The notes beneath the pieces were generated by a model. That model saw only the letters and a program-made list of their open reading frames with translations. It had not been told where the DNA came from and did not search any database. From contig NZ_JBFRGU010000004.1 of assembly GCF_052115485.1 (NCBI RefSeq), positions 522,079 to 586,078 on the forward strand: a stretch of 64,000 bases of DNA. The letters are read 5' to 3'. Below, piece by piece: positions 17,638 to 25,648 of this stretch; position 1 is the stretch's first letter; the number at the start of each line of letters is the position of its first letter. The translations under genes were made by a program, and so were the position numbers. The DNA is from Microvirga sp052115485 (GTDB lineage Bacteria; Pseudomonadota; Alphaproteobacteria; Rhizobiales; Beijerinckiaceae).

Positions 17638-18963
17638 CTACTGCGGCGGCGTCCCGTTCGCCGCCAGCACCTCGCCCGCGAGATAGAGCGAGCCGCAGAT
17701 CAGGATGCGCGGCGGGTGTTCCCAAACGAAATTGTTGAGCGATGCCAAAGCGGTTTCCACACTCGCCTGGATCGACGTGATGAGGCCGACGCTTCCCGCG
17801 ATGTCGGCGGTCTCTTCCGCCGGACGCCCCGCGATCTGGCCCGCGATGGGGACCGCGATCACTTCGCGCGCGAGGCCGAGAAAATTCTTGAAGAAGGCTT
17901 CCGAATCCTTGGTGCCAAGCATCCCGACGATGAGCACGAGCGGCGCTTCGCTATGCTCGCCCCGCTCCGCCATCGCTGCGGCGAGCACGCGCCCGCCATC
18001 GGCATTGTGCCCGCCATCGAGCCACAACTCGCTGCCCTCCGGTGCGATGCTCTCCAGCACGCCGTTGGAGAGACGCTGCAGCCGGCCCGGCCATTCGGCC
18101 CGGCGCAATCCGGCCTCGAAAGCCTGACTCTCGAACCGTTCGAAACCTGCGGCACGCAAAGCCGCGATGGCCGTGCCCGCATTGATGAATTGATGCCGCC
18201 CGACGAGTTTGGGAAGCGGTAGATCGAGCAGGCCCTTCTCGTCCTGATAGACGAGCCGCCCGGCCTCCTCGTGAACGGAGAAATCCTGCCCGCCCACAAT
18301 AATGGGCGATGCGCCGACAGTTTCCGCCGCCGCGCACAAGACGTCGTCGGCGACGCGATAATCCTGATGCGCAATGATTGCCGGACAGTCGCGCTTGAAG
18401 ATGCCGGCCTTCTCGCCGGCAATGCCTTCCAGGGTCGTGCCGAGATATTCGGCGTGATCGTGGCCGATGGAGGTGACGACGGCAGCAGCCGGGCGGTCGA
18501 TCACGTTGGTGGCATCATAACGACCGCCGAGACCGACCTCGAGGAGCAGCACGTCGGCAGGCTCTTCAGCAAACAGCAGGATCGCAGCGGCGGTTGTGAT
18601 CTCGAACACGGTGATGGGCTCGCCCGCATTCACCGCCTCGCAGCGGCGCAGCGCTTCGACAAGACGATCCTCTTCCACATAACGCCCGCCGCCAAAACGG
18701 CCGAGGCGGATGCGCTCGTGGAAGCGCACGAGATGCGGCGAGGTGTAGACGTGAACCGCAAGCCCGGCGCTTTCCAGAATCGCGCGCATGAAGGCGATGG
18801 TGGAACCCTTGCCGTTCGTGCCGGCCACGTGAATCGTCGGCGGCAGGCGCCGCTCGGGGTGCCCGAGCTGGGCGAGAAGCCGCTGAATGCGCCCGAGCGA
18901 CAGATCGATGGTCTTCGGGTGCAGGGCGAGAAAGCGCGCGATCAGCGCATCGGAGGAATCCAT
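17638..18963 (-). CDS. folC: Dihydrofolate/folylpolyglutamate synthase FolC
   Basis: 441-residue Mur-ligase-fold enzyme that adds glutamate to dihydropteroate and folates. Visible motifs: P-loop VAGTNGKGSTIAFMR, the YTSPHLVRFHERI segment, LLLEVGLGGRYDATNV, and the late WLDGGHNADGG. Start is ATG 18963, with GGAGCAGGG upstream on the minus strand, rather than the longer frame. It follows accD on the minus strand, the standard accD-folC pair, with a family D repeat in the 71-bp gap. Confidence 0.94.
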   Translation of the reverse strand: MDSSDALIARFLALHPKTIDLSLGRIQRLLAQLGHPERRLPPTIHVAGTNGKGSTIAFMRAILESAGLAVHVYTSPHLVRFHERIRLGRFGGGRYVEEDRLVEALRRCEAVNAGEPITVFEITTAAAILLFAEEPADVLLLEVGLGGRYDATNVIDRPAAAVVTSIGHDHAEYLGTTLEGIAGEKAGIFKRDCPAIIAHQDYRVADDVLCAAAETVGASPIIVGGQDFSVHEEAGRLVYQDEKGLLDLPLPKLVGRHQFINAGTAIAALRAAGFERFESQAFEAGLRRAEWPGRLQRLSNGVLESIAPEGSELWLDGGHNADGGRVLAAAMAERGEHSEAPLVLIVGMLGTKDSEAFFKNFLGLAREVIAVPIAGQIAGRPAEETADIAGSVGLITSIQASVETALASLNNFVWEHPPRILICGSLYLAGEVLAANGTPPQ

Positions 18964-18977
18964 CGCCCTGCTCCAAA

Positions 18978-19021
18978 CATGATCCGAAAAAGTGGGATCC
19001 GGTTTTTCGATAAGATCATGC
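18978..19021. repeat. Short dispersed palindrome, family D, copy 2 (reverse orientation)
   Basis: CATGATCCGAAAAAGTGGGA..CCGGTTTTTCGATAAGATCATG between folC and accD; reads in reverse relative to the other three copies. Confidence 0.8.
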
Positions 19022-19034
19022 GGCAACGAAAACT

Positions 19035-19895
19035 TTAAGCCGCGACCGCCGGGGTCTTTGTGAGGAGACGAGAAAGCCGCGCGATGGTGGCCTTCAGGTC
19101 ATGACGATGCACGACCATGTCCACCATACCGTGATCCTTCAGGTATTCGGAACGCTGGAAGCCGTCGGGCAGCTTCTCGCGGATGGTCTGCTCGATCACG
19201 CGCGGACCCGCAAAGCCGATGAGTGCGCCGGGCTCGGCAATCTGGACATCGCCCAGCATCGCGTAAGACGCCGTGACACCGCCGGTGGTCGGGTTGGTGA
19301 GCACGACGATATACGGCAGTTTCGCATCGCGCAGGCGACGCACGGCGACTGTGGTGCGGGGCAGTTGCATGAGGGAGAGAATGCCCTCCTGCATGCGCGC
19401 GCCACCGGAAGCCGCGAAGAGCACGAACGGCGTCTTCTTTTCGAGCGCGGTCTCGGCACCCTTCACGATCGCCTCGCCCGCGGCCATGCCAAGCGAGCCG
19501 CCCATGAAGCCGAAATCCTGCACCGCGATGGTCATCGGCAGGCTCTCGACACGGCCGTAGCCGACCTTGAACACATCCTGCATACCCGTCTTGGTGCGAG
19601 CATCCTTCAGGCGGTCGGTGTAGCGCTTCTCGTCGCGGAATTTCAGCGGATCGACCGGCGCATCAGGCAGGGCCACATCGAGCCAGGTGCCGCCATCGAA
19701 CATCAGGCCGAGGCGCTGAGCGGCCGAGACGCGCATGTGGTGGTTGGAACCGGGAATGACCCACTGGTTCGCCTCCACATCCTTGTGGAACACCACCTGC
19801 CCGGTCTCCGGACACTTGATCCAGAGATTGTCGGGCGATTCCCGCTTGAACAGCGTCTTGATCTTCGGTCGAACGACTTCGGAGATCCAGTTCAT
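19035..19895 (-). CDS. accD: Acetyl-CoA carboxylase carboxyltransferase subunit beta
   Basis: 286-residue beta subunit of the carboxyltransferase that makes malonyl-CoA for fatty-acid synthesis. The crotonase-like core is intact (DFGFMGGSLGMAAGEAI, FAASGGARMQEGI, NPTTGGVTASYA). The N-terminal zinc ribbon is degenerate: LWIKCPETGQVVFH keeps only the first cysteine, and VIPGSNHHMRV stands where a second cysteine pair should be. ATG 19895 (MNWISEVVRPKI) is chosen over an upstream in-frame codon lying in repeat DNA. Followed by folC. Confidence 0.94.
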   Translation of the reverse strand: MNWISEVVRPKIKTLFKRESPDNLWIKCPETGQVVFHKDVEANQWVIPGSNHHMRVSAAQRLGLMFDGGTWLDVALPDAPVDPLKFRDEKRYTDRLKDARTKTGMQDVFKVGYGRVESLPMTIAVQDFGFMGGSLGMAAGEAIVKGAETALEKKTPFVLFAASGGARMQEGILSLMQLPRTTVAVRRLRDAKLPYIVVLTNPTTGGVTASYAMLGDVQIAEPGALIGFAGPRVIEQTIREKLPDGFQRSEYLKDHGMVDMVVHRHDLKATIARLSRLLTKTPAVAA

Positions 19896-19910
19896 GATTC
19901 TCAATCCTCT

Positions 19911-19994
19911 CGTCATGGCCGGGCTTGCCCCGGCCATCCACGTCTTTCCCACGCAGTTAAGGCGTGGATGCCCGGATCAAGTCCGGGCATGACG
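19911..19994. repeat. Palindromic repeat, family B, copy 1
   Basis: CGTCATGGCCGGGCTTGC..ATCCACG paired with CGTGGATGCCCGG..GGGCATGACG, between trpA and accD. Both half-elements are themselves hairpins. Related by layout to 30639-30781 and 33602-33706. Confidence 0.85.
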
Positions 19995-20007
19995 CGTCTT
20001 TAATTCT

Positions 20008-20847
20008 TCAAGCAGCGTCCCGCTTCGACACGGACCGCACGCCCTCGCTCAATTCCTTCACCAATGTGGTGACGGCCTCGACGGAACGCGAGGTGGCGCG
20101 CTCTTGCCCATCGAGCGTGCCCTTGAGGGCATCGATCAGAGCCGAGCCGACCACAACCCCATCGGCACCCTCGGCGATGGCCGCCGCGTGCGCGCCGTTC
20201 TTGACGCCGAAACCCACGACGACAGGCAAAGGCGTATGCCGCTTGATGCGCTCCACCGCCGTGGAAACCTTACCGAAATCGGGGGTCGCCGCGCCGGTGA
20301 TGCCGGTGATCGAAACGTAATAAACGAACCCGGCCGTATTGGCGAGAACCGCCGGAAGCCGCTTGTCGTCCGTCGTCGGGGTAGCGAGACGGATGAAGGC
20401 GAGCCCGGCTTTCAGTGCGGGCAGGCACAGCTCGTCGTCCTCTTCCGGCGGCAGATCGACCACGATCAGGCCGTCCACCCCGGCTTCCTTGGCGTCGGCA
20501 AGGAAGCGATCGACGCCATAGATATAGATCGGATTGAAATAGCCCATGAGAATGATCGGCGTCTCGGAATCTTCCTTGCGAAAACGGCGCACGAGTTCGA
20601 GGGTCTTGATGGTGTTCTGCCCACCCTTCAGCGCCCGCAGGCCCGCCGCCTGGATGGCAGGACCGTCGGCCATCGGATCGGTGAAGGGCATGCCGAACTC
20701 GACAATATCGGCGCCGGCCTTCGGCAAGTTCCGCATGATCTCGAACGAGGTTTCGAGATCCGGGTCGCCGGCCACGACATAGGTGACGAGAGCCGCACGG
20801 CCTTCCGCGCGGCACTTTTTAAAACGGGCTTCGATGCGCTGTGTCAT
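20008..20847 (-). CDS. trpA: Tryptophan synthase alpha chain
   Basis: 279-residue TIM-barrel that cleaves indole-3-glycerol phosphate and channels indole to TrpB. The catalytic region VEFGMPFTDPMADGPAIQ holds the active-site acidic residues; GLIVVDLPPEE and VVVGFGVKNG are further family motifs. ATG 20847 (MTQRIEARFKK) is chosen as the conserved start over a longer frame. On the minus strand it should follow trpB, but a plus-strand ATPase gene and a repeat separate the two, so it probably has its own promoter in 20848-20983. Confidence 0.95.
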   Translation of the reverse strand: MTQRIEARFKKCRAEGRAALVTYVVAGDPDLETSFEIMRNLPKAGADIVEFGMPFTDPMADGPAIQAAGLRALKGGQNTIKTLELVRRFRKEDSETPIILMGYFNPIYIYGVDRFLADAKEAGVDGLIVVDLPPEEDDELCLPALKAGLAFIRLATPTTDDKRLPAVLANTAGFVYYVSITGITGAATPDFGKVSTAVERIKRHTPLPVVVGFGVKNGAHAAAIAEGADGVVVGSALIDALKGTLDGQERATSRSVEAVTTLVKELSEGVRSVSKRDAA

Positions 20848-20983
20848 GGGCGGGTCTTTAGCATGGTCCAGTCGGGATGTGGACATCGATCTCGCAAATC
20901 TGCATAGTCACGCAACAAAATATCATTATCCGTGATCGAGACGCCAAGGCGTTAATGCCGCGACAGGATTGCAATTCACGACG

Positions 20984-21748
20984 ATGGCCAAGGCTGCCCT
21001 GACGAAATTGCGAGCCCCATATCTGAAGCGCGTGTGGCTGGACGAAGAGAGGATCGGCGACAGGGCGCGCTATCCTTTCTGTTTGCCTCTCTTCAAAAGC
21101 GGTGTTTTTTCCATCGACTTCGATTGCGCCGTCACGATCATCGTCGGAGAGAACGGCGTCGGGAAATCGACCATTCTCGAAGGAGTGGCCGCGCTCGCCG
21201 GCTATGACGAAGCCGGGGGTGGAAAGGGTTATAAACCAGTCGATCATTCGCGTGCTGTCGAGGCGATGGGCGGACAATTGGCTCAGGCGCTTCGCGCGAG
21301 CTGGCTGCCCAAGGTCACGCAAGGATGGTTCTTTCGAGCCGAGAGCTTCTTTTCCGTATCGCGCTATCTCGATACGGCCGCCATCGAAGGGGGCGGGGCT
21401 CCACCGGATTTTCTCTCGCACTCGCATGGCGAAGGTTTTCTGCGCTTCTTCGAGGAGCGCTGCAGAGCGCAAGGCCTCTATCTTTTCGACGAGCCTGAAT
21501 CCGCCCTCTCGCCTGCACGGCAAATCGAATTCCTGAAACTGCTGCGCCGAATGGACGATTCAGGCCTGTGCCAGGTGATCATGGCGACGCATTCGCCGAT
21601 TCTGATGGCCTATCCAGGCGCACGCCTCCTCAGCCTGACGAAATACGGACTCGAACCCATCAAGCTCGAAGAGACGCAACATTTCCGTCTGCTGCGAGAA
21701 TTCTGCCTCGATCCGGAATTGTTCATCGAAGCGATGATGGGCGACTGA
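20984..21748 (+). CDS. Predicted ATPase, COG3910-like (ABC/AAA type)
   Basis: 254-residue single-domain ATPase. Walker A is VGENGVGKSTILEG, followed by ESFFSVSRYL, a signature-like LSHSHGEGFLRFFEE, Walker B GLYLFDEPESALSP and the H-loop VIMATHSPILMAYPGA. No coiled coil or membrane helix, so it is not a RecF/SMC or transporter subunit. The order of motifs is that of COG3910 predicted ATPases, whose role is unknown. It lies on the opposite strand inside the trpB-trpA interval, flanked downstream by repeat DNA, which suggests later insertion. ATG 20984 is chosen over a TTG five codons earlier. Confidence 0.85.
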   Translation: MAKAALTKLRAPYLKRVWLDEERIGDRARYPFCLPLFKSGVFSIDFDCAVTIIVGENGVGKSTILEGVAALAGYDEAGGGKGYKPVDHSRAVEAMGGQLAQALRASWLPKVTQGWFFRAESFFSVSRYLDTAAIEGGGAPPDFLSHSHGEGFLRFFEERCRAQGLYLFDEPESALSPARQIEFLKLLRRMDDSGLCQVIMATHSPILMAYPGARLLSLTKYGLEPIKLEETQHFRLLREFCLDPELFIEAMMGD

Positions 21749-21765
21749 TGCTGTCGCTACATTTT

Positions 21766-21936
21766 TCCCTCCCCTAGTGGGGAGGGTTAGGGTGGGGGTG
21801 TGAGCGCAACGTTTTGAGATGTTGGCGCTTGCACCCCCTCCTCCAACTCCTCCCCATCGCAAGTCGGGTGTTCCCGACTTGCGCCGGATAAAGCAGATCT
21901 CGGGAACACCCGAGATCTGTGGGGAGGAGGGCTCAG
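21766..21936. repeat. Composite repeat: family A element carrying two nested hairpins
   Basis: Family A arms (CCCTCCCCTAGTGGGGAGGG and the closing GGGGAGGAGGG) enclose two hairpins: CGCAAGTCGGG-TGTT-CCCGACTTGCG at 21858-21883 and CAGATCTCGGG-AACA-CCCGAGATCTG at 21894-21919. Their cores, CGGGTGTTCCCG and CGGGAACACCCG, are reverse complements. It separates the convergent ATPase and trpB genes and could end transcription from both sides. Confidence 0.85.
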
Positions 21937-21943
21937 CTAGCCC

Positions 21944-23191
21944 TCAAATCTTCGCTCCCAAAATCTCCGCGATCTGCGGAATGTCCTTGTCGCCGCGACC
22001 GCTGATATTCACCACCATCAGGTGATCCTTCGGCTTCTTCGGCGCAAGTTCCATGACCTTGGCGAGCGCGTGGCTCGGCTCAAGGGCGGGGAGAATGCCT
22101 TCGAGCTTCGAGCAGAGCTGGAAAGCTTCCAGTGCTTCGTCGTCGGTGGCGGAAATGTAGTTCACGCGGCCCACATCGTGCAGCCAGGCGTGTTCCGGGC
22201 CGATGCCGGGATAGTCGAGACCGGCGGAAATGGAGTGAGCGTCCTGGATCTGGCCGTCCTCATTCATGAGGAGGTAGGTGCGGTTGCCATGCAGCACACC
22301 GGGACGGCCACCGGTGAGGGAGGCCGCGTGGAGCTTATCGAGCCCGTGACCCGCCGCTTCGACGCCGTAGATCTCGATTCCCCGATCATCGAGGAAGGGG
22401 TGGAACAGGCCGATAGCGTTCGAGCCGCCGCCGATGCAGGCGACGAGCGAATCCGGCAGGCGGCCTTCGGCTTCCATCATCTGCACCCGGGTCTCGTCGC
22501 CGATGACGCATTGGAAATCGCGCACCATGGCCGGATAAGGATGCGGGCCCGCCACGGTGCCGATGCAATAGAAGGTGTCGGCGACGTTGGTGACCCAATC
22601 GCGCAACGCCTCGTTCATGGCGTCTTTCAGGGTCTTGGTGCCGGATTGCACGGGGATGACCTCAGCGCCCAGCATCTTCATGCGGAACACGTTGGGCTTT
22701 TGCCGCTCCACGTCGACCGCGCCCATATAGACAATGCATTCCAGGCCGAACCGCGCGCAGAGCGTGGCGGTGGCAACGCCGTGCTGGCCTGCGCCCGTCT
22801 CGGCGATGATGCGCTTCTTGCCCATGCGGCGGGCGAGAAGGATCTGGCCCAGGACGTTGTTCACCTTGTGCGCGCCGGTATGGTTCAGCTCTTCGCGCTT
22901 GAAGTAGATCTTCGCCCCGCCCGATAGGCCGGAGGCCGTCGAAACCTCGCGAAGATGCTCCGTCATGCGCTCGGCGAAATAGAGCGGGCTCGGGCGGCCG
23001 ATGTAATGGGTCATGTACCCATCCATCTCGGCCTTGAAGGCCGGATCGGCCTTGGCCTCGTCATAGGCCTTTTCCAATTCCAGGATGTTCGGCATCAGAG
23101 TTTCGGCGACGAAACGGCCGCCGAACATGCCGAAATGCCCGCGCTCGTCGGGGCCGGTACGGAAGGAATTGGTTTGAGCCGGAGCTGACAC
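21944..23191 (-). CDS. trpB: Tryptophan synthase beta chain
   Basis: 415-residue PLP enzyme joining indole and serine. The PLP lysine is in ELNHTGAHKVNN, the phosphate-binding glycine loop in ACIGGGSNAIGLF, and the substrate region AETGAGQHGVATA is intact. The N-terminus GPDERGHFGMFGGRFVAETL is typical of TrpB1. It lies 11 bp after trpF on the minus strand, so both share a transcript. The stop lies 8 bp from the composite repeat. Confidence 0.97.
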   Translation of the reverse strand: MSAPAQTNSFRTGPDERGHFGMFGGRFVAETLMPNILELEKAYDEAKADPAFKAEMDGYMTHYIGRPSPLYFAERMTEHLREVSTASGLSGGAKIYFKREELNHTGAHKVNNVLGQILLARRMGKKRIIAETGAGQHGVATATLCARFGLECIVYMGAVDVERQKPNVFRMKMLGAEVIPVQSGTKTLKDAMNEALRDWVTNVADTFYCIGTVAGPHPYPAMVRDFQCVIGDETRVQMMEAEGRLPDSLVACIGGGSNAIGLFHPFLDDRGIEIYGVEAAGHGLDKLHAASLTGGRPGVLHGNRTYLLMNEDGQIQDAHSISAGLDYPGIGPEHAWLHDVGRVNYISATDDEALEAFQLCSKLEGILPALEPSHALAKVMELAPKKPKDHLMVVNISGRGDKDIPQIAEILGAKI

Positions 23192-23202
23192 GGTTCTGCG
23201 CC

Positions 23203-23865
23203 TTATGAAACAGGGGCGGCCAAGGCCACCCTGGCGGCCTTGATGAAGGCCTCGATCTTGGCCGGATCCTTGAGACCCGGACGACTTTCAACGCCCGAAG
23301 AGACGTCGACGGCCCTGGCTCCGGTGAGCCGGATCGCCTCGGCGACGTTCTGCGGGTTCAGCCCTCCTGACAACATGAAGGCAATGGCGGGGTCAAGCCC
23401 GCCGAGAAGCCGCCAGTCGAAAGGAAGACCGTTGCCACCGGGCAGAGCATCAGCCGTGCGCGGCGGCTTGGCATCGAGCAGAATGCGGTCCGCAACCTCG
23501 CGATAGGCTGAAATCGCCTCGAGATCGGCGGCCTCAGCGATGCCAAGCGCTTTCATGACCGGCCTGCCGAAACGAGCACGGATCGCAGCGACGCGCTCCG
23601 GCGTCTCGTGCCCATGCAATTGCAGCAGGTCAGGGTCGAGCGCCTCGACGATATCGGCGAGTTCCGCATCCTCCGCATCGACCACCAACGCGACGCGCCC
23701 CGCCCGACCCTTGGCGCGGCGCGCCAGGTCGCGACCCTGATCGAGGTTCACATGACGCGGGCTCTTGGCAAACCGTACGAAGCCGACGAGATCCGCGCCC
23801 GCGTCGAGAGCGGCGTCGAGAGTCTCGGGCGTGGAGAGCCCGCAAATCTTGATGAGTGTCGTCAT
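23203..23865 (-). CDS. trpF: Phosphoribosylanthranilate isomerase
   Basis: 220-residue TIM-barrel isomerase converting phosphoribosylanthranilate to CdRP. Motifs: IKICGLSTPETLDAAL with the catalytic cysteine, LLQLHGHETPERVAAIR, and the phosphate-binding end FMLSGGLNPQNVAEAI / VDVSSGVESRPGLKD. First gene of the trpF-trpB unit; it lies 9 bp from the cyclodeaminase-like gene upstream. Confidence 0.95.
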   Translation of the reverse strand: MTTLIKICGLSTPETLDAALDAGADLVGFVRFAKSPRHVNLDQGRDLARRAKGRAGRVALVVDAEDAELADIVEALDPDLLQLHGHETPERVAAIRARFGRPVMKALGIAEAADLEAISAYREVADRILLDAKPPRTADALPGGNGLPFDWRLLGGLDPAIAFMLSGGLNPQNVAEAIRLTGARAVDVSSGVESRPGLKDPAKIEAFIKAARVALAAPVS

Positions 23866-23874
23866 GACCGGATG

Positions 23875-24837
23875 CTACGCCGTATGTGGCAGCTTGCGCC
23901 ACACCAGCATCGCCGCAGCCAGATCTTCAAGCGCGGTGCCCACCGATTTGAACACGGTGATGGCCTCCGCATGGCGCCGCTGGCTTTTGTCCTGCCGGCA
24001 AAGATCGAACAGAGTGCCCTTCACGTGCGAGGCTGCAATTGCCCCGCTCTGAAGCGAGAGCGCCACATCGCCGCCTTCGCTGCGCGCGGCATGCGTATCG
24101 ATATAGACATCGCCACGCTGCAACGCTTCATCATCCGCCTCGCGCATGGAGAGATTGAACGCGCCGACAAGATCGAGATGCGCTCCGTTTTTCAGCCACG
24201 CTCCTTTTATGAGCGGAGCCGTGGAAAGGGTCGCACAGGACACGAGATCCGCCTCGCGCACCGCGCCTTCGAGATCGCGCACCGCCGTAACGGGCAAACC
24301 CTCGGCCTGCAATTGCGCAGCCTCGTTCTCGGCGCGCTCGAAGCGATGATTCCAGAGGGCAACTTCCCGGATCGGGCGCTGACTCAGATGCGCGCGGATG
24401 AGAAAGGGCGAGAGGGAGCCCGCGCCCACCATCACCATGCGAGCGGCGTCTGGGCGGGCGAGATAACGCGCCGCGAGGGCAGACGCCGCAGCGGTGCGCC
24501 ACAACGTGAGACGCGTGCCGTCGAGCGCCGCGCGCGGCTCACCGGTTGCGCCGTCCATCAAGAGATAGGTGCCGAGAACGCTCGGCAGATTCTTCGCGCC
24601 ATTATCGGGGAAAACCGAGACCACCTTCACGCCGACGAAACCATCCTTCGTCTTCGGGCCCGACCACGCAGGCATGAGCAGAAGAGTGCCATGGGCCCCT
24701 TCACGCTCGATCTCGTGATGATGGCGGACCGGTGTTTCGATATCGCTGCGAAATGCCTCGGCAAGAGCATCGATCAGGTGCGGAAACGTGACGACCTGAT
24801 CGATCTCGGCAGAGGTAATGACGCGCATGAGGCTCAC
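23875..24837 (-). CDS. Ornithine cyclodeaminase / mu-crystallin family protein
   Basis: About 320 residues, NAD(P)-binding Rossmann protein of the ornithine cyclodeaminase/mu-crystallin family (COG2423). Seen: the N-terminal dimer part with HHHEIEREGAHGTLLLMPAW, VGVKVVSVFPDN, and the nucleotide motif VMVGAGSLSPFLIRAH; the late DLVGAF is the family's L-V-G-A-F block. Members act as imino-acid reductases, alanine or ornithine dehydrogenases, so the substrate cannot be named. A GTG at 24837 overlaps the lapA stop as GTGA; ATG 24828 is the alternative. It interrupts the usual lapA-trpF adjacency. Confidence 0.85.
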   Translation of the reverse strand: MSLMRVITSAEIDQVVTFPHLIDALAEAFRSDIETPVRHHHEIEREGAHGTLLLMPAWSGPKTKDGFVGVKVVSVFPDNGAKNLPSVLGTYLLMDGATGEPRAALDGTRLTLWRTAAASALAARYLARPDAARMVMVGAGSLSPFLIRAHLSQRPIREVALWNHRFERAENEAAQLQAEGLPVTAVRDLEGAVREADLVSCATLSTAPLIKGAWLKNGAHLDLVGAFNLSMREADDEALQRGDVYIDTHAARSEGGDVALSLQSGAIAASHVKGTLFDLCRQDKSQRRHAEAITVFKSVGTALEDLAAAMLVWRKLPHTA

Positions 24838-25187
24838 AGGAAGGATGTGCGGGAGGGAGGAACGGCAGGCACGTTCGCCACTGGGATCTGCGCGCGCAAA
24901 CGCTCGGTCTCACCGCGCAGATGATTGGCTTCACGACGCGCTTCGCGACGGGCGCGGCGATGCTTGCCTTGCGCGAGCCAGGTCGCCATCCCGCCGATCA
25001 GAACACCCAGGGCCGTGGCCGCGAAAATCACGACGAAAAGCGGAAGCTGGACGGCGAATTCAGGCGCACCTTCCGTGAACGGATCGAGCGACAGCATGAC
25101 CGATCCGCGGTTCGCCACCGCAAGCAGCACGACGGCGAGCGCGATGGGCAGCAGAATCAGCGCCTTCAGAAAACGGATCACGTCCAT
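24834..25187 (-). CDS. lapA: LapA-domain inner-membrane protein
   Basis: 117 residues: two membrane helices (about 6-26 and 48-70) in the DUF1049/LapA pattern, with ANRGSVMLSLDPF between them, then a basic, charged C-terminal tail (KHRRARREARREANHLRGE) likely forming a cytoplasmic helix. In E. coli LapA is linked to control of lipopolysaccharide assembly; function in alphaproteobacteria is assumed by homology. Downstream of ihfB on the minus strand, as in many alphaproteobacteria. Confidence 0.85.
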   Translation of the reverse strand: MDVIRFLKALILLPIALAVVLLAVANRGSVMLSLDPFTEGAPEFAVQLPLFVVIFAATALGVLIGGMATWLAQGKHRRARREARREANHLRGETERLRAQIPVANVPAVPPSRTSFL

Positions 25188-25270
25188 ACCTCCGACGTGG
25201 GGAGGTCAACCGCGCAAGCCGCGACCATCGCGTCCGCCCGATCCCTCCGGTGAAGCATGTCTTAAAGCTT

Positions 25271-25325
25271 GATCATGTTTCTTTGATTTCGGCGAACAAC
25301 CGGTTCCCACTTGTTCTGATCATGC
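25271..25325. repeat. Short dispersed palindrome, family D, copy 3
   Basis: GATCATGTTTCTTTGATTTC.. to ..TTGTTCTGATCATGC with the core GCGAACAACCGGTTCCCACT, ending 1 bp before the ihfB stop. Confidence 0.8.
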
Positions 25326-25326
25326 T

Positions 25327-25623
25327 CTAACGCAAAGCCGCCTTCGAACCGTTGAGGCGCACACGCATTTCCTTACCCGTCTTGAAAACGGGAACCACCT
25401 TTTCCAACACCGACACGGACGCGCCAGTACGCGGGTTGCGTCCCGTGCGGGCATCGCGCTTCTTCACCGCGAACGCGCCGAAGCCGCGCAATTCCACTCG
25501 GTCGCCCCGCGAGAGGGCATCCGCGATGGTATCGAGAATCGCATTCACGATGTTCTCGACATCGCGTTGATACAAATGCGGGTTCTGCTCGGCGAGTTTG
25601 AGCACCAGTTCGGATTTGATCAT
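25327..25623 (-). CDS. ihfB: Integration host factor subunit beta
   Basis: 98-residue HU/IHF-fold DNA-bending protein. It has the dimerisation helices MIKSELVLKLAEQNPHL, the core VELRGFGAFAVKKRDAR and the DNA-intercalating arm ARTGRNPRTGASVSV with the proline that kinks DNA. Placement after rpsA and sppA supports the beta rather than HU assignment. IHF acts in nucleoid structure and at alphaproteobacterial cell-cycle promoters. Confidence 0.94.
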   Translation of the reverse strand: MIKSELVLKLAEQNPHLYQRDVENIVNAILDTIADALSRGDRVELRGFGAFAVKKRDARTGRNPRTGASVSVLEKVVPVFKTGKEMRVRLNGSKAALR

Positions 25624-25648
25624 CGGTAGCTATATGTTTGATGTGGCT

